This document shows positions 60,361 to 64,000 of a stretch of 64,000 nt of DNA, piece after piece. The stretch's first letter is position 1. Each line of letters starts with the position of its first letter. Under the pieces are notes generated by a model. It did not search any database. It saw nothing but the letters and a program-made list of their open reading frames with translations, and had not been told where the DNA came from. The translations under genes were made by a program, and so were the position numbers. The stretch spans positions 567,643 to 631,642 of the forward strand of contig VXAI01000339.1 in NCBI GenBank assembly GCA_013399305.1, read 5' to 3'. Origin of the DNA: Rostratula benghalensis (lineage: Eukaryota; Chordata; Aves; Charadriiformes; Rostratulidae).

Positions 60361-63300
60361 ATTGCTGCCATAAAAGAAGCTGAAGCGACACTGTTTTAAG
60401 CTGAGTATTCAAGGCGACCTCATTAACATCTCTGCAGAGGAGCCCTTTAAAAAACATCAGTCACGTTTGGTAGTGCTAAGTGGAAGAGAAACAGTTCTGT
60501 GTTTTCTTGATCAATTGCTTAAAATTCAAGGTCGGGGGGCAGAGCAGGAAGGGTTCCGCGCCAGTCGCTGCAGGGTTGGGCTAAGGGTTTTTTTGGAAAA
60601 TAGTGATGCTGTCGTACTGGAGAAAATCCATGCGCTCCCTCAGAGGAGCACTATTGGGAATAAATGCTGGAAGCTGTTCCACTTGAGCAGATGGCTGAAA
60701 AACTTTGGCTGAGAAATAAATTGAGTATGACGGTCTGAGGGCCAATCACAGATGGATGAAATTCTAGTGATGTCCCAAATGTCCTGAACATAGAAGGTTC
60801 TCTTCTTTCCCCTTTTGTGCTAAAAACCATAGTAGTATTTTTAATACAGACTGAAAAAATGTTGATGGAGTGAGACACAGAGATAACGGTTTAATGTCTT
60901 CTGGATCAGCATCAGGTTTTGAGGGGCCCTGAGATTCTGCCACCTCCAGGTCAGCAGTGGAGGAAAGAGCTGATTGTGTATGGACCATGACAGAGGAGCT
61001 GGGAAATGCCCCTGCTGCACAGCTGCAGTGAAGATTCCGCGCTCCTCTAGGCACATCCTGGTGTCCCCATACAACACCAGACATTCAAATATTCCTGCCA
61101 AAGACGAGTCTTGAAGAGCTCAAAAGCAAATTATTCTTCCTTCGGGATCTTTCAACCTTGTCTTAGGGTAGACTGGAAAATTGTACTCCTAACATGGAAT
61201 TCAATGGAGAAGTCACTAGGAACTCCTCCTCTTGGTTTTGGCCTGTCTCCATAAACCCAGGGATGACCTTTGAGGCTTAACAACTTTTCTCCTGCCAGTG
61301 CAGCACATAAAAGGAGCCTCGAGCACTGGATTTCAAACCATGGACTCTGGGATCCAACCCAGAACAAATCCCAGACTTCAACTCATCTCTGCTCAGGCTC
61401 AGGAGTGAGATGAGCCACAGTTCAAGTGGCACATCTTGTGTGTCCTGAAAACACTCTGAGCCCAGATACTCCCTTCTGATTTCCTCGGTTGACAGGATGC
61501 CATAAGAACTGGTAAGAGGTCAGCTGTTTAGTTAGGTTAGCATAGCCTGGCAATCAAGAGTACCTGAGCCTAGCATGGTTCCCCAGGGACCCAGTCATCT
61601 GTAATGTTAGGACCAGAGGACAGAGCAATCTTATGCCCTTTCTAGCAGACAGATGAAGCCACACAACAACCATATTCAGATTTCTTTCCTTGACCTCCCC
61701 CCGCTCCGGTACTACTTCTTATGATGGGAGAAGCTTGTGCACTTGAAGGCTATTATAACCCACCTCCAACATACAATCTCATAGGGTAACCTCAGCAGCT
61801 TCCAACAGGAAACATCTTCTATGATCAAATGGCCAGCTGGACTGATTACGGGGGATTTAATCATTGCTTCAACAGCACAGGACACCAAAACCCCATGGGA
61901 TACAAGAAGTCTTGGTACCAACTTGCATTAGAGTGTGCAATTTACTTAGATATCAGTGGTGTATGGTCAGGTCAACAACAGTGGTAGCACATAAGACTGC
62001 ACTGTGAGGACTTAAAGGGACCCACTTAAAGCTGTTCGAGAGGTAGACAGGGTTACAATAATTCCTGGCAACACTGCCTGAGAAAACTACCTGTGGGACT
62101 GAGATAGATATTAAAGCCTGGACTTAGTCTGCATCTGTAGTGCCCAGCAACAGCTTTATCAAATGAGCTTATCAGCAACACTGCTTATTCCTATCAGCTA
62201 GTGGCTGGAATGAGCACTATTAACTACCTTCAGCACTTTGTGTCAGATGTCCCTTTAAAAGCCACAGTTTGAAAACAGTCTTTGCAGGTCAGGGATGTAT
62301 TTGGGTTTTTTTAACAAACATATGTTCACACTGGTATAATCTGTGTGGGTTCCAGTCTCAAGGACAAAGGAGACAAAAACTGCCTCACCAGGAACAGTCT
62401 TCATTGCTGAGAAAGTAGGTGATGAAATTCCCATGGGAAGAGGATATGGTATCTACTCTGTCTGTGCAGTGAGCAGGACCTCCCACTCCCCTGTGACTTC
62501 CTTGGCCAATTTCTCTCTGCTTTATGTTTGCAGGCTGAGTCTGGCACTCTGAGTACTCTGCTAGGTCCCATACGAAGCTGGCAGAGGAGTTGTAAAATAC
62601 TGGAAAAGACTGCTTACTGAAGACAGAGAAGTTCAACCCTGGGCTAGGCCCTGCCTTGGCACTGTGGTCAAGCAGAAAGCGAGAGTCCAGGTTTCAAGAG
62701 GTTTTTGCCACCTGCTCCAAGGGCATGGGCATAGCTCCCACAGGGCATGATCAATGCAAGCAGAGAGGAGGGGTGGCATGCACTCCAAGGGCAGTGCTTC
62801 ACTCCTTGTCTCATGGTATGTGAGCAGGGCCCCTTGCTGTCTGTCTCTGCCATCGAAGTTCTGCAAATCAGATCACAACTGTGGTGCGACACAGGACTCA
62901 TGTCATGCCAGCAGCCTGTCTCTAGCACTGTGGAGTGCATCGGACAGGATGAGCATGGGGAAACACTTCCTTAGGATATTCTTCCAGCCTGCAATAGTTT
63001 GTGGCTTAGAGACCCCCTGACCCAGAGGTAAAACTCTGGGTTTAGTCATCCTAGATGGATTTCTTCTCCGTGACCTTGTTTGAGAGTTTGCACTTCCCAA
63101 TAAAGTCAGAAATTCAGATGCTTCCTTATAAGCATTTTTCTTTACCATTTCCTGATTAATCATCCCCAACACTATGGTCATTACAGTGGTTCCCAGAGAC
63201 CAAGCAATTGTAGGCCTCATTGGTTAGGCACCCCGTAGCACACAGTTCTCACTTCGGAGAGTTATGACGAAGTAACTGAGCAGAACTACCAGTAGGATAT

Positions 63301-63597
63301 GGGCAAAATCATATCCCCAGGAGGAGTATATGGGAAGCAGATGCTACAAGGCACACACTGAGCAGCAAGGCACCGGAGGAGGTGGGAGCATGTCAGAGGA
63401 GGGTGAGACAAGGGGAAGAGAGAAATGAAGCTGGAGACGCAGTTGGATTAAATAGTTGATCAGCATTACAAACAGCATAGGTGAAGTTTGACATTGAATC
63501 TCTTTATCCAGTCATTCCCATGCAACATGGTCATTTCCTGCCATTCTAGTGGATCACTCATCCTTAATTTCAGAAAAACAACAACAATTTAAAAATT

Positions 63598-63612
63598 AAA
63601 AAAAAAAAAAAA
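63598..63612. repeat. Poly(A) tract
   Basis: 15 consecutive A, embedded in an A/T-only stretch from 63588 to 63620. Confidence 0.95.
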
Positions 63613-64000
63613 TTAAAAAACCCCAAGTGCTTAGTGCTTTTGACATTTGTGCATTTTGGGATTACCCTACAATAAAAATTCAACAACTCTCAGATAGCAT
63701 CTTCAGGATGAACCAGGCTCCCTGGCTCCCCATGCATTGGTGCTATAGTTAACATTTCCAGTTTACTCAGAAATTACAAGATTGATGCTTAGGTGCAGCT
63801 CTTCTGGGATCCTGGGCACAGTATGGAAGGACCAAGACACAGCAATTGTAACCTTGTGAGAATTTACTTACATGCAGATATAGGGGATTCAAGTGTTGGT
63901 GGTGTTTCTGCCTGTACCCTACAACACACACAAGAGCCAACAAACAGGAGACTTGGCACATGAGAAAATACAAGGGGATGGATGGGAGGATGGAGGAAAA

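Larger units (their letters stand above)
59361..64000. other. Unique sequence with homopolymer tracts
   Basis: No recognised gene. 59745-59825 has a weak MIR-SINE-like look. Simple repeats: T18 at 60147-60164, (TTG)5 at 60346-60360, A15 at 63598-63612. 60170-60720 is slightly CpG-richer than its surroundings and carries TCAAGGTCG (60527-60535), an ERR/NR5A-type half site; it could be a conserved element. Frames up to 106 codons occur on both strands without family resemblance. Confidence 0.5.

Noticed and set aside
1..64000. CRISPR array, bacterial operon or phage-like system
   Set aside because: No regularly spaced repeats, no prokaryotic gene organisation; CR1 and avian LTRs show this is bird nuclear DNA.

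Overview
The window is vertebrate nuclear DNA and almost certainly comes from a neognath bird. The evidence is at least eight CR1 LINE fragments, most of them 5'-truncated and several ending in the bird-type octamer tail related to ATTCTATG. Two solo LTRs of the avian ERV-L type support this. There is no operon structure, no ribosome-binding sites and no long coding frame, and one assembly gap sits inside a pentanucleotide repeat. I cannot place it to order or species.

Layout. 1-7.8 kb: unique sequence with no gene I recognise. 7.85-8.28 kb: a clear CpG island (about 45 CpG in 420 bp by hand count) with a TATA box at its left edge, a strong CTCF-like site inside and G/C homopolymer runs at its right edge. 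This is the only convincing promoter-like element. 11.3-20.3 kb: four CR1 fragments and a minus-strand solo LTR (14.2-15.0 kb). 16.6-17.1 kb: a cluster of Onecut, GATA, forkhead and homeodomain-like motifs. 22-27 kb: repeat-poor, with the best candidate exons: a 187-bp plus-strand exon near 23.2 kb, and a possible two-exon minus-strand gene end at 25.6-26.8 kb. 27.5-27.7 kb: a (TTCCC)n tract holding a 107-bp N gap. 31.5-32.2 kb: CR1. 36.2-36.75 kb: a plus-strand solo LTR with a perfect 5-bp target-site duplication. 36.8-50.4 kb: 13.6 kb with no recognisable CR1 or LTR. 50.4-53.3 kb: two CR1 fragments. 56.6-59.36 kb: an old, long plus-strand CR1 copy with endonuclease and reverse-transcriptase remnants, split by about 430 bp of other sequence. 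The rest is unique AT-leaning DNA.

Overall this is gene-poor intergenic or intronic sequence with one promoter-like island, a few unproven exon candidates and ordinary avian retroelement debris. I found no previously undescribed biological system. The items most worth checking are the 25.6-26.8 kb minus-strand exon pair, the 23.2 kb exon and the CpG island.
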